Positions 14,311 through 27,128 of a stretch of DNA of 64,000 nt are shown in pieces (position 1 is the stretch's first letter; each line of letters opens with the position of its first letter). The notes beneath the pieces are model-generated. The model was given only the letters and a program-made list of their open reading frames with translations, had not been told where the DNA came from and did no database searches. The position numbers and the translations under genes are program-made. Source of the DNA: Plantago major (taxonomy: Eukaryota; Streptophyta; Magnoliopsida; Lamiales; Plantaginaceae); assembly GCA_026545765.1 (NCBI GenBank), contig JAIFAC010000112.1:62001-126000 (forward strand). The letters are read 5' to 3'.

Positions 14311-14576
14311 AAACCTCCATGACTTGCTTAAGTTGTTGAATGACTATCGGGCCATTCTTTATTACTCGATCATCTCGCCACTTATGGCTTCAAGGTGGAG
14401 CATCATGTTATTTTTCCATTTCTCGTAGTTCTCTGGTTTGAGAACGGTGCATCACTCGAGACATACCGCACACTTAACACAAATTAAATAGTCCTCAAAA
14501 GTGGACAAAGTTCCTTCACCTATCTGGGATCTAGGTTTAGTGTAGAAGGATGGTGAACCTCCCGCCCGATACCACT

Positions 14577-15985
14577 TGTTGGTCCAGATATAAGCAAAGT
14601 AAAAGACCTGGGGTGAATAGTCTTTAAAACTTTTGTCGATAACAAATGTTTCTCAAATATTCAATAGATATCGATACTTAGAATCGATTGGAAGACTTAA
14701 TAAAGATAAGTGTAGAAACAAATAAGTGTGTGTGTTGTCAAGTATAAATAGTAAACGTAAATGACACAAAGAAGTATAGTGGTATCCGGAGGTGGCGAAT
14801 CCTCCAACTAATCCACTTCGGTCTATCGTAGACCTAGAATTCACTAGAGCAGAGTAATTGAGATAACCTTACAATAATCCTATTCTAAGATTCTCAACAA
14901 TTGGTTCCCAACCAAATGTTCCCCGAAGTTGTTCCTCAGCTTCTTCACCAAGTACTTCCCATACTTAAACCTTTCGAGTTATTCCTAGCTTCCCAAGCTA
15001 CTTCCTATACTCAATAACCTTGAGTTATTCCTTAGTTTCCCAAATCAAGTACTTCCTATACCCCAGAACCTTGAGTTATTCCCCATTTTTCAAACTAAGT
15101 ACTTCATGTACTCCACGCCGGTTTTGGTGTTGGTTTCGCTCGAGTTGTCGATGAGCGCCTTAATAACTTTTCGCTATTCAGTAGTAGCGCCAGAACTGTT
15201 ACTTAATACACTTTACAAAGTATGGTATCTTGTTCGATTTATCGAATTAAGTCTTATGATATCTGCTCAAGAGAATGAATCTCGTAAAGTTGATCTTTTG
15301 ATTCAACTCCTTCACGTATAGCTTTGCTTGTTTAGGATCGTGACACTTAGAACTTCAAGAGTTTACTCAAGATCAAAAGCTTTAGTCGCAATGTAAAGCT
15401 TTGATAATAAGTAAGATGCTTTGAGAGAGTAAGATCGAGATCGCCTGTTTCAAATATTCGTTCTCGAGTCAGGTTCCGTGTGTTCTCTCAAGTTGTCTAA
15501 GTGTTGATATTTATAGATGAATTTGAGTACCGCTTGAATAGTATCCGCTAGCTCAAATTCAAACTATCGATATCTGTATAGTATCAGAAAGGTGTTTTGT
15601 CTTCTTCTCGGTTGCCGCTGCTTTTATTCGCATATCTCGTCTGCATTAAATGCTTTGTACTATACTTTTTGTCCTGTAGTGTCAACGGAACTATGCTTTG
15701 TATCAGAAACCAGTGTTATCTGATTCTTTGCACGTCCTTATCTTCATTCTTCAGATACCACTTGTTATTAATTGAAACAACTTTGTTTTCAATATCTGTT
15801 TCTTTTTCAGAAACGTGGTTAATGCTCAAGGTATCTGAGAATAGATATCTGTGGACACTTTCCTTGTTTTCAGATATGTATCTCATTTCTCAGATATCTC
15901 TTGTGACACAGTTTGTTTGAAACTGTTCGTGGCTACAAGATATCTGGCTAAGATATCTGAATAACAGATTCAGTAATCTTGTGCA
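14577..15985 (-). repeat. 5' LTR of copy A
   Basis: Starts TGTTGGTCC on the + strand and ends at TTGTGCA, next to resumed copy C sequence (GTTTGTACTTG). It is 1,409 bp, about 250 bp shorter than the other LTR of the same element. It contains the same tandem array (about 14,918-15,118) and the TATA-like box at 15,507-15,516. Confidence 0.8.
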
Positions 15986-18900
15986 GTTTGTACTTGTGAA
16001 TTTCTTTGTGTTTTCTGTCTTGTTAACTAATAAAAATTCTTTGTTACAGGCTGAATTAGAAACAAAAGAGCAAGAGGAAGCTGCAAAGCTTGCCTAAGAA
16101 TCTGAGAAGGAGGCTTCCATAGCCTCACCACTTAAGGAATAGGAGCCTGTTTCAAAGGTAGAAAACAGTTCCTTAAGATATAACATCTCAGATATATGCT
16201 TTACACACTTGACTAATACTATTAAGTGTTTGTTTCAAATAGGCTCCAACTGAGAATAAAAATGAAGAGACTGAAAAGTCTATCTCTTCAGAAAAGAATC
16301 CAGAGACTTCCAAGGTCTCTGAGGAACAAGTATCTGAACCTTCTGCAAAGAAGGTATTTCATTCAGATATCTATAATCTTCAAAGATAAATCTCTGATCA
16401 TTTTTCTCAAACTAACACTTTCTACTTAAATAGGTTCAAAAAGAAGTAGAAGTTGCTGGGGAATTGCCCGCTCAATCCCCACAACAAATGGAAATTGATG
16501 AGGCATCAAAACCTTCATCACAAGAAAAATTTCCAGAGACTGCACAAGTCTCTGAGCAACAAGTATCTGAGCCTCCAATAGTGGAGGTAATTGACCTCTC
16601 AGATATCTAATTCTGAACATAAAACTTTTTCTTGATAAAATTTCCTAAGTGTTATGTTCCCCATCTCAGGTTCAAAAAGAAAGAGAGGATGCTGAGGATC
16701 AGACTTCCAAGTCTCCTCCTCACATCAAGATATCTGAGGAACCTGGAACCTCAGTAGTCCAACCTTCTGAGCCTGTTGTTGTTGCACATGTAACATGATA
16801 TGACTACTCTAAAACTTTATATCTACACAAGTTTTCAAACTAATTCAAGACTCTCTTTCAGGTTCAAAGTAGTGCCAAGAAGGAGTCAAATGATGACTAT
16901 GAAAACCTTCTTCCCTTCTTCAAGACTCATACCTTGCCAAAGCATATTCAATGCTTCAAGAAATGGCAGAGGTTAAGGTGCTCTGATCTCTCTGAAATAC
17001 TGAGAATCACAGATCAACCAACAAGACGAGCACGAGCTCTTGATGTGGAAAACTATATCCACAGAATGTTCCCCTTAATGCGTAAGGATTTTCCAAGGAA
17101 GTGGCACATAAATTGGTGCAGTTTCAAACATGCAGATGGTCGACCTCAGATGGCATTCAAGCCCCGCCTGACACTACAATTTATTCCTTCCGAACAAGAA
17201 GAAGTAATGGGCAAATGATCACTATTCCAAGTGATCAACTGGTCTCAAGATGAAGAAGAGAAGGAACCGACGTAAATGACTATGAAGATTTTCCTTCGCA
17301 TCATCTCAAGGATGAGGATGATAAAAGGATGATGATGATGCCCCGCACTGTGGACGGAGGAATTCCACAAGGAAACAATGCCTCACCGCCGAAAGCAATC
17401 GAGAGGACATCACAAAGAATCCTCCTCCATCACCTCGTAAATCTACCCATCCATCTCCCAACAACAAAAGACATCATGAACAAGTAGTCGAGCACTCGAG
17501 GAAACAACTCAAGATAATAAATACTCAAACCTCGAATCGCTTCAACTCAAACAATGTTGAAGAAGAACAACAGCCCATCTTCAACTTGAAGAAGAGCTAG
17601 TTAAAGATAAGCTCAATCAACTACAAGATCAATACTTACAAGATGAGCTTACTCCGAGTTTAAAGAGCTCCAGATGTTGTAAATGCTATTGCTAAGGAGC
17701 TACATATCAAGAAGTATCTAAAGAAAAGCATGATGCTAAGGTCGATCACCATCAAAAGAAAAACCATCCTCCTCTCAAAAGGAAAGAAGCCCATCTCCTA
17801 GATTGTTGCCGCGAAAATCTTGAAAATGTCCAAGAGGATGAAGATCACCTAATAGGACTCGATGATGAAGAAGACAAGATTTTGGGTAACAATCGCAATG
17901 AACACTTAGCGTTTCTCATCCTAAAAGGAAGCTAATTTCTAAGTTTTCAACAAACCGCCAAATGTCCACTCCCATGAATATATGAATAGATATCAAGTTT
18001 CGCACATCTTAAAAGGGAGATGTCTTCACAAAAAGAAGTCCTCAGATATGCGTAAATTCACCGAGCTCATCACCATAGAACAACCAAGATGATCATTGCT
18101 CGTATGATCCGGAATGCTAAGGACGATGATGTGTCATTAGTCAAAAGCGGCAAGTTACACCGGAAAAGCAGATGCCATACTAGGCCCATTGAGCTCAAAA
18201 GTGACTTATCAAACAAACTCAGAGCTCAAGGCTGAACTGGTTGGTCATCGCTTATCGAAAGAATTTTGAGTCCCTCTCGATTTTTTTTTTGAATCAATCA
18301 ACAATGACTAAGGAAGAACTTAGATCCGATCAAGGGGAGGAAAGAAGAAATCTAGAGTCAGTTTAAAGGAAGAGGAAACAAGAAGACTTACGAGCCACCA
18401 CTGTAATAAATGAGCCCTCACCAAATCAAGTCATGTAAATAGTAGCTACTTCCCAAAGCCCAACCCAAGAAACTACAATGGTAACAAGGGCTATGGCAAA
18501 AGACCTCCAAGGAGTACCAAGGAGAAGACAAGTAAGAGGGATTGATGAATCTTCAAGAAGAAGAAGAAGAAGGCCAAATCAAAGCAATAAAGAAGCAGGC
18601 AAAGTCTCACAAGAATTAATCTTGATGATGATGAAGAGATCGATGAAGATGAAGCTCCTCTTCAGAAAAAGAAAATTGATAGCCTAATCGAGCCCACAAC
18701 ACAAAAGTTTTAGCGCTTAATACACCCTCCGAAATACCAAGTCAATCCAGTGGTTCTTCAAGCAATCCCCAAAGGAGAATTCTAGACAAAGAAGGAACAA
18801 ATAGAGATCAACAAAGAAAAGTCAACTTCCACTCAAAGCGTATAGCCAAATTGAGTATGTGAAGAATGACAACAATTCCTCTCACAGTGCATTAATCAAG

Positions 18901-19509
18901 AATGGCCATGATTCGAACTCAAGCACTTAAATTCAAGGTTTCAACCAATCCATAAACAAATTCATGGCATGGAGAAAGATATGAATCTTGATTAACACCA
19001 ATCACATCAAAGCATGGTCGATTTTGAAGTAATCAAGAGAACAGGCCTCAAGAAGGACCTCTAATGAATGTCCTTATGGAAAGCCGATGTGCACATAATT
19101 CGCAACATCGAACAGCACAAGAGCAAGACTATGTGGAACCCATGAGTCCTTCTACTTAATCAAGATCAATAGGGTGACATCGATATCTCAAGATCATTTA
19201 TGAATACAAACCATCGACATCATAATCGAGCATGCCCGAAGTGGGGAAGTCAAGCATTTTCAAGAGAACCAAAACCTACAAGGATCTTTGATTTGCCGCA
19301 GACACACGTATGATTGAACTTTCTCTCTCTGACTACCTGATGATATCAAAAGGTTTGGTGATAGGAAATTTGCAAATTGATCCATGGAGCTGTTTTGAAG
19401 ATTTTTGAACTGAAGACTTACTTGTCATTAAATGTCATCTGAGCTTAACCTGTTCCTCTCATTTTTATATCGTCATGGTATTTTTGCACAGAATCAAGAT
19501 ATCCTCAAG
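15986..19509 (+). mobile_element. Copia copy C, right part of its accessory region
   Basis: Continuation of 1-1,775 after the copy A insertion. It is the inverted equivalent of about 21.2-24.67 kb. From 16,040 to about 16,930 it holds exon-like blocks bounded by AG and GT (see the repeat entry). Further on come a block ending near 17,218 (residues MPKHIQCFKKWQRL onward), an acidic part, a glutamine/leucine-rich coiled-coil-like part (about 17.55-17.7 kb) and the terminal block at about 19.0-19.4 kb. Last bases before 19,510 are not resolved. It is a broken fossil. Confidence 0.75.
16049..16930 (+). repeat. Repeated exon-like modules in copy C accessory region
   Basis: Four or more blocks of about 100-200 bp, each preceded by a pyrimidine-rich stretch ending in AG and followed by GT. 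Three of them begin GGTTCAAA or GTTCAAAAAG. Inside, related phrases recur, such as CAAGTATCTGA followed by CCTTC/CCTCC. Spacers of about 70-110 bp are AT-rich and look like plant introns. The mirrored set lies at about 23.95-24.62 kb in copy B. This suggests a spliced accessory gene with duplicated exons. Confidence 0.6.
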
Positions 19510-19579
19510 CTCATTTATCTTAGTGATTCTCGGTCCGAGACATCAAGTGGATTAGTTGAAGGATTACGCCACCTTCAGA
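19510..19579 (+). repeat. LTR piece of copy C at the junction with copy B
   Basis: Matches, in the same + orientation, the start of 34,753-35,065 (CTCATTTATCTTAGTG through ACGCCACCTTCAGA). It runs directly into the opposite-oriented LTR of copy B at AGATAAATGAG, giving a short inverted repeat around the junction. Confidence 0.65.
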
Positions 19580-20883
19580 TAAATGAGGTAACCTTACATA
19601 TATCTTTTCTTAGATTCCTAAATGCACTAGGTTCCCAACCAAGTGTTCCCCCTAAGTTATTCCCCGACTTTCACAGCCAAGTACTTCCTGTACTCAGAAA
19701 CCTTTTTGAGCTATTCCTTAGCTTCCCAAGCTAAGTACTTCCTGTGTTCAGCAACCTTGGAGTTATTCGTTAGTTTCCCAAACTAAGTACTTCCCATCTA
19801 CACCAGATATGGTGTCGGTTTTAGTTTGTTTGTCGTGAGCTTTAATAACTTGTTCATTATTCAGATAGCTCGTGAATCAAGTATACTTAATACACTTTGC
19901 AATGTATGGTATCTTGTTCTCTCATTCCAAGTTCATGGTAAGTGTTCAAGAGAATGAAACTTATATATGAAATCTTAGTTCAACTCTTTCACGTATAATA
20001 ATGCTCAAGTATGATCGTGACACTTAGAACTTTTGTGCTACTTAGAATCAAGAGCTTTGGTCGCAACAGAAAGCTTGAAGGTAAGTAGTTTGCTTGAGAG
20101 TGCTTGAGTATTCAGTATTCTTGAAGTTTAGTCTGTTCTAAGGTGTGTTCTCAAGCAGTCTAAGTGTTGATATTTATAGATGAATTTTGAGTGCCGTTTG
20201 AATAGTATCCGTTAGGCTTAAATCAAATTCAAATTATTGATATCTGAATATAGTACTGTAGCAAGTTTTGTCTTCTTCTTCAGAAGCTACCGTTTTTGTT
20301 CAGACATTTCGCCTCAGGCAATTAATGCATCAGATTATATTTTGTCCTCAGAGTGCCAACTAACTATGTATGGTATCGTAGATCTTTATACAATCGTAGT
20401 TTTCAAACTTTGCATGTTCTTTTCCAGAGATCATCATAGCTCCAGATACCATCGTTTAAATAACTTGTTATAATATGTTTTTTCAAGCATATTTTATGTC
20501 CAAGGTATCTCGAGTGTAGATATCTCTGTAGCACTTTCCTCGTCTTAAACCTTTATTCTCGTGATATCTTTGTAACTCGTGTTTCAAACACTTGTTTCTC
20601 CAAGATATCTGACATAGGTATCGAAAACCTCGTCTTCAAAGAATCTTGTGCGCCTTCAAATCTTCAAATCATTGAGCTTTTCCTCATTGATGCCTTCTTC
20701 GTCTTCTTCGTAAAATAAAATTACATTTCGAGACCTAACATCCTATACAAGATTTGCTAGACTATCATACTTAGTGAGTTTCCTCTTTTACAGTGTTCAA
20801 GTGAACTAAGAGTACTAATCACCTTTCTGAGCTAAGATAGGTCATTAGGTTGCTGATCAAAATCTAAACAGATATTCCTAACA
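19580..20883 (-). repeat. 3' LTR of copy B (left)
   Basis: Matches 33,136-34,752 but begins inside it, at the AGATAAATGAG junction. It ends CCTAACA followed by the polypurine tract. The TATA-like box is at 20,170-20,179. About 1.3 kb is present, against 1.6 kb in the partner LTR. Confidence 0.8.
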
Positions 20884-23800
20884 AATTTCCCCCATTTTGA
20901 TCAGTCAACGATGACTATCTGACCTATTACAAATCTGGATGAGGAAACAATCCACCACTTAATCATTTCTTATGATCTTTTAATTCATATAATTAAGTGC
21001 AGAAAGTAAACATCAACCAAATCACAAGGTGTGATCTTTGCTGACAAGTTATCTTTTATATAAAATATGATATCTGAGAGTAAGTTCATCAGATATGATA
21101 CAGAGAATGTTTACAGATAACTTTTTCAAGAATTAACAGAAAGGATCAATCAGCAAAATCACAGAAACTACTTGGTCAAATAGAACAACAGGAGTTACCA
21201 AGCTCCAAGTGAACATTCTAAATGACAAGTCTTCAAAAAATCTTCAAGTCTTCAAAACAGCTCCATGGATCAGTCTGCAAATTTTCTGTCACCAAACCTT
21301 TTGATATCATCAGAGTAGTCATAGAGAAGAGTTCTGACAATCATCTCTGTGTCTATGGCAAATCCACAGACTTCCTTGTAGGTTTTGGTGGGATTTCTCT
21401 TGACAAAATGCTTGACCCACAGATACTTTCCCCACTTCCAGGCATGCTCGATTCTGATATATGATAGCTTGAAGTATTCATAAATGATCTTCAGATATCT
21501 GATGTCACCCTTGTATTGATCTTCAGTTATGTAGAAGGACTCATAGGGTTCCACAACAAGTCTTGCTCTTGTGCCTGTTCCAGTAAGGTTGGTAATTCTA
21601 TGCACATCATCTGGCTTTCCATAAGGACATTCATCACAGAGGTCCTTCTTCATGGCTTATATTCTCTTGATTACTTCAAAATCCAACCATGCTTTGATGT
21701 GGTTGGTGTTAATCAAGATTGGCTTATCTTTTCTCCATGCCATGAGCTGTTTATGGATTGGTTCTGGAAACCTTGAATTTACCAGTAAGTGCTTGAGTTC
21801 CAGAATCCAGTAGCCATTCTTCTAGTTAATGCACCTGTAGACAGAGGAATTGTTGTCATTCTTCACATACTCAATTTTGGCTTCTTCTGGCCTGAGTGGA
21901 AGTTGACTTTTTCTTTGTTCAAATTTCACTGCTCTTCTTTGTCTAGAATTCTCCTTGGGGATTGCTTGAAGAACCACCGGATCGACTTGTATTTCCAGAG
22001 GGTGTAATAGCCAAAGGCTTTTGTAAAATGGGGCTCGCTAGCTATCAATTTTCCTTTTATGTGAAGAGGAGCTCATCTTCATCGCTTTTCATCATCATCA
22101 AGATTAATTCTTCCGAGACTTTTGCAGCTTTCTTCATTGCTGTGGATTTGATTCGCCTTCGCTTCTTCTTCGTAAGATTCATCAATCCTCTTACTTGTCT
22201 TCTCGAGCCTTCGTACCTTTTGAGGTCTTTTTGCCCTTGTTACCATTGTAGTTTCTTCATTGGTCATTGGAAGTAGCTACTATTTGCAAAGCGCCTTGAT
22301 TTGGTGAGGGCTCATTTATTCGAGTGGTGGTCGAAGTTTTCTTTGTTTCTCTTCCTTTCGAGCGCACCAACTCTAGATTTCTTCTTTCCTCCCTTGATCG
22401 ATCCAAATTTTCCCCTTAGTCATTGTCGATCGATTATACCACAAAAGAATCAGAGGGACTCAAAATTCTTTGTAAGTAGTTGTAAAAGGACCAACTTCAA
22501 GTTCGCCTCGAGCTCCTCGATTTTGTTTGATAAGTCCTTTCCTTATCAAGGAGCCCCGCCAATGGGCCTAGTATGGCATCCGCTTCCAAAGGTAACTTGC
22601 CTCATGAAAAGCTTTTTCACTAATGACACATCATCGCCCCTTAGCATTCCTGCATCCTTCCGAGCAATGATCATACCGGTTGTTCTCTCGAGTGATGAGC
22701 TCAAGAATTTCTCGTGATATCCGAGGGGACGATGCAATTACTTCTTTGTTTTGTGAAGACATCTCCTTTAAGATGTGCCAAAACTTGATATCTATTCATA
22801 TATTCATGGAGTGGACATTCGCGCTTTGTTGAAAACTTCAGTGCAATTAGCTTCCTTTTCGATGAGAAACCGCTATGTTCATTATGTGTTCGCCAAAGTC
22901 TTGTCTTCTTCATCATCCGAGTTCTCACCAATGATCTTCATCCTCTCGACATTTTCAAGATTTTCCACCAAAGAACCATCTCGTAGATGGGCTTCTTTCC
23001 TTTCTCGAGAGGAGGATGGTTTTTTTTCGATGGTGATGCACTTTAGCATCGTGCTTTTCTTTAGATACTTCTTCAAGATTCAGCTCCTTAGCAATAGCAT
23101 TTATAGCATCCTCGGAGCTCTTTAACCTCGTAGTAAGCTACCGCCTGTAAGTATTGATCTTGTAGTTGATTGAGCTTATCTCGGATTTAACTAGCTCTTC
23201 TTCAAGTTGAAGATGGAGCTGCTCTTCTTCCAACAGCTTGTTCGAGTTGAGCGCCTGCTGGGTATTTAATATCTTCCAGTTATTTCTCAGAGTGCTCAAC
23301 TACTTGTTCAAGAGTGTCTTTGTTGTTGGGAAGATGGATGGGTAGATTTCGAGGTGATGGGAGGATTGTGTGGTCCTCTCAAAGGTGCTTTTCAAAGAAT
23401 GAGGCATTGTTTCCTTGTGGAATTCCTCCGTCCTCGTGCAGGGGCATCATCATCATCCTTTTTATCATCCTCATCCTTGTGATGGTCAGAAGGAAAATCT
23501 TCATAGTCATTTTCGTCAGTTTCCTTTTCTTCTTCATCTTCAGAGATCAGATTGATCACTTCTGGAATAGTGATCATTTGCCCATTTAGTTCTTTTTGTT
23601 CAGAAGGAATAAATTGTAGTGTCTGGGGCAGGACTGGCTTGAATGCCATCTGCAACTGTCGACCATCGCTGCTTGAAGGCTTGCACAAATTGTGTACTTC
23701 CTTGGAAAAATCCTTACGCATTAAGGTCGCAACTTGATATTGTTCAAGAGGGAACATCATGTGATATAGTTTTCTGTGTCAAGAGCTCGTGCTCGCCTTG

Positions 23801-26800
23801 TTGGTTGATCCGTGATTCTCAAGATTTCAAAGAGATCGAGCTCTTAACCTTTGCCATTTCTTGAAGCATTGAATATGCTTTGGCAAGGTATGAGTCTTGA
23901 AGAAGGGAAGAAGGTTTTCATAGTCATCATTTGACTCCTTCTTGGCACTACTTTGAACCTGAAAGAGAGAGTTTTGAATTAGTTTCAAAACTTGTGTAGA
24001 TATTTGAGTTTTAGAGTAGTCAAGTATCTGTGTTACCTGTGCAACAGCAATAGGCTCAGAGGGTTGGACTACTGAAGTTCCAGGTGCCTCAGATATCTTG
24101 GTGTGAGGAGGAGACTTGGAAGTTTTTTCCTCAGCATCCTCTCTTTCTTTTTGAACCTGAGATTAGAAACATAACACTTAGGAAATTTTATCAAGAAAAA
24201 GTTCTATTTTCAGAATCAGATATCTAAGAGGTCAATTACCTCCACTACTGGAGGCTCAGATACTTGTTGCTCCGAGACTTGTGCAGTCTCTGGAAATTTT
24301 TCTTGTGATGAAGGTTTTGAGGCCTCATCAATTTCCATTTGTTGTGGGGAATGAGCGGGCAATTCCCCAGCAACTTCTACTTCTTTTTGAACCTTCTCTG
24401 CAGAAGGTTTAGATACTTGTTCCTCAAAGACCTTGGAAGTCTCTGGATTCTTTTCTGAAGAGATAGACTTTTTAGTCTCTTCATTTTTCTTCTCAGTTGG
24501 AGCCTGTGAGACAGGCTCCTATTCCTTAAGTGGTGAGGCTATGGAAGCCTCCTTCTCAGATTCTGAGGCAAGCTTTGCAGCTTCCTCTTGCTCTTTTGTT
24601 TCTAATTCAGCCTATAACAAAGAATTTTTATTAGTTAATGCATGTAAAAACACAAAGAAATTCACAAGTACAAACCATTGCTTACCCGAGCAATGTCAGT
24701 CGAGTGGTCTCGAACTTGTGACCCTTCCATGAGTTGGTCTCGTTGTTCCAAAGGTTGCTTCTTTGTTGGAAGTTTGAGGTACTTCAACCTCTTCCGAGTG
24801 GCTAACTCATTGCCTCCCTCGTTGATCATTCGAGTAGTGTCTCAGCTTGATCCTCTCTTGAGTTGGGGAACTTGCTCATTTGCAGGATTTTCTTCAGCAT
24901 GTTGCATTGCTGGCATGTCGAAATGGAGTTCATTTACCATTTCATCAACCACTTGTGGCTGTTGTGGTTGTCTGGAAGCAGAAGTTTGAGCAGTTGAGAG
25001 CTCTTCCAGATTTTTAAGTGTGGTGTTGACATCAGCGTCTTCCAACATTAGGTCACCACTCACCGTGGCTTCTTGAAGTTGTTTATGTGACTTTCCTTAT
25101 GGTGTATCGAACCAACAACCTTTGCTATAGGTGCTTGTTCAAGAACTCAGAGCTAGTTGCTTTCTCGAACCTTCGACCTTTTGTTCTTACCTTTGCCTTG
25201 GTTACTTTTTTCAAAGAATCTTGGGGATGGGATCATCTCCTCGATTCACATCGAAATCGGAACAGTTATCAATAATCCTCACCTTCGCAGAAGAGTTAGA
25301 AGTTTTTCAGCATTTATGAGTTCATCAGCAAGGCTTTGTATAATAGTCTTCACATTTCTGAAAGCACTTTCTCTTGCTGAGTCTACTTGTTCAGTAGTTG
25401 ATGCCTCTTTTGCAGCATTTATGAGTTCATCTGCAGCGACGTCAGGTATCTGGGAATCGACAACCTCAATGGGTGTGCATTCTGATTTGCCAGCAGACTT
25501 ATTCCGTGAAGTTCTGGGCTTCTTGGTCGCAACTTTTCCCTCAGATACCTCTTCAGTCTTTCGCTTCTTGGAACCTTTCTGAGATCCAGTAACCTTTTTC
25601 ATCAAGTTTGTACACTCATATTTGTAGAGTAGGTTATCATGGCGATATCCGCCTCTCCGAGCTCAATGCCAAGACATTCCAGAAGTAGCAAATTTTCACC
25701 ATAGCTTATGTGGCTTTTGGCTCGCAAGGCCCTTAACGATTTTAGGCTCAAAGCCTCAGATCTTCTTCACAAATTTCATGAAGGCGCATTTCCCCAATTA
25801 AAAGGGTTTTCCACTATTGTGTTGTTGGCTTAACAAGAACATCATCATCCAAATTCTTCGCTTATCCGTCAAGACCTCCTTAGACCATCAAAGCATCGTG
25901 AAGGATACATGCCAACACATCCCAAAGGACCAAAAGATGTCTGCCCTTATGTCGCTAGTTTAAAGTCGATGGGTGTGTCGGTTTGTCAAGATCACACACA
26001 TTATCAGACATGCTTCACACCTTCAAGGAGATCTTCATCCTTCGTGTCAATTTCAAAATCCTTTCCAAGATTTTGAAGTTCAAACAAATTCAGTAAAGTC
26101 GCTTCTCCAACAGATTTCTTGTTCTTCGACTTTGGTCTTGATAGACACCGCCTCGGTGCCTTCAGAGACCTTGAAATAATTGGAGTTGTTGTAAACTCCG
26201 TAACATCCAAGGAAGAAACTCCACCGAAGAGCATAGAAAACCCTTGATTTTGCCTTTTCAAGCATATCAAGTACCAACTTCCTCACCGGTTTTCATCATT
26301 GCCTACTGTGTATTCTCAATCATGGAACCACCCTAAATCATCCTGTGATTTGAAGTCCAATGATCGTGGTCAATTCTCCGATCAACCGATTGTTTGTTAT
26401 AACTAGCACCGGTGCTTGCTTTTCAGCATCAGAGTAGCTCGATTTCCGAGTAGAATCACGCTTGGGAGCTATCTCTTTAAATAGTGAGGTTTTGAAAACG
26501 AGAAAGAGATTTGGGTGAGAGATTAGTAATTCTTTGTAAAAACTAACATAGATTTGCAGAGGTCAAGAAGAGTTTTTGCTATTCTTGCAAGTCAGATGTC
26601 GATTAGGCTAGTAATTTCTTTTGCCAAAATCCCATATATATAGAAATGTAATCTCCATTTATATATACATACAAATTAATTTTGTATGTAAGTATCTGTG
26701 AATTGCAGCAAGTGAGTAAAAGCTTGTTCAAGATTAAATGCATAGTGGGCCTGCTGAATTTTAATACCCACTATTTATCGAGAGTTAATCTCAACAGAAG

Positions 26801-27128
26801 ATCAATCGCCCAATTCATCAAGGGTCACCATTGCTTCTTCAAAGAATGATCACAATCAACAAATGCAATTGTGCCCATTTAATGAATTTTGGCTATTAGC
26901 TTTCTGAATCACGTTTCTGTATGACCAAGAACACTGTTTGCATCTGAATTTATCTCACACTTAGTATTTGTCCAAGTTTTACACAGAGATAGAAATAATA
27001 CAAATTTCAAGAGAGTAGTCGATCGCGCATAACAGATTATTCTCTTTGTTCCCTCATCGAAAGTGATCCGTATATCTCGAGTACCTCGTAAATCTTTGAA
27101 CATCCGCTTTACCTTTAGCCTTTAGTTT
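20884..27128 (-). mobile_element. Copy B accessory region between pol and 3' LTR
   Basis: About 6.2 kb downstream of pol. In element order: an N-terminal conserved block (26,004-26,286, with YNNSNYFKVSEGTEAVSIK), a Lys/Arg-rich probable nuclear-targeting part (25,279-25,605, KKRKTEEVS), a Gln/Pro part (24,842-25,063), exon-like modules (about 23.95-24.62 kb), a conserved block with an acidic D/E/H-rich end (23,392-23,760), a coiled-coil-like part, and a terminal block (21,270-21,653, with WKWGKYLWVKHFVKRNP). None resembles gag, pol or a known envelope to me. The N-terminal block recalls the 'putative plant transposon protein' families, but that is only an impression. It is a broken fossil. 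Confidence 0.65.

Larger units (their letters stand above)
1776..15985 (-). mobile_element. Copia-type LTR retrotransposon, copy A
   Basis: Fossil element of about 14.2 kb read on the minus strand. It has an LTR at each end, remnants of gag, protease/integrase and the RNase H end, and then a long accessory region before the 3' LTR. Integrase lies before the RNase H end, which is the Copia order. A purine-rich tract (about 3,440-3,455, reading AAAATGGAAATT on the minus strand) touches the 3' LTR. A primer-site-like TGGTATCGGGCG adjoins the 5' LTR. It is inserted into copy C: C sequence ends with about GGTTG at 1,775 and resumes with GTTTG at 15,986. A clear reverse transcriptase domain is not seen. 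The element is broken in many places. LTR similarity suggests a fairly young insertion, subject to the sequence-quality caveat in the findings. Confidence 0.85.

Noticed and set aside
20884-27128. Calling the accessory region of the Copia family an envelope gene
   Set aside because: Position fits, but no signal peptide, membrane segment or glycoprotein-like pattern could be seen.
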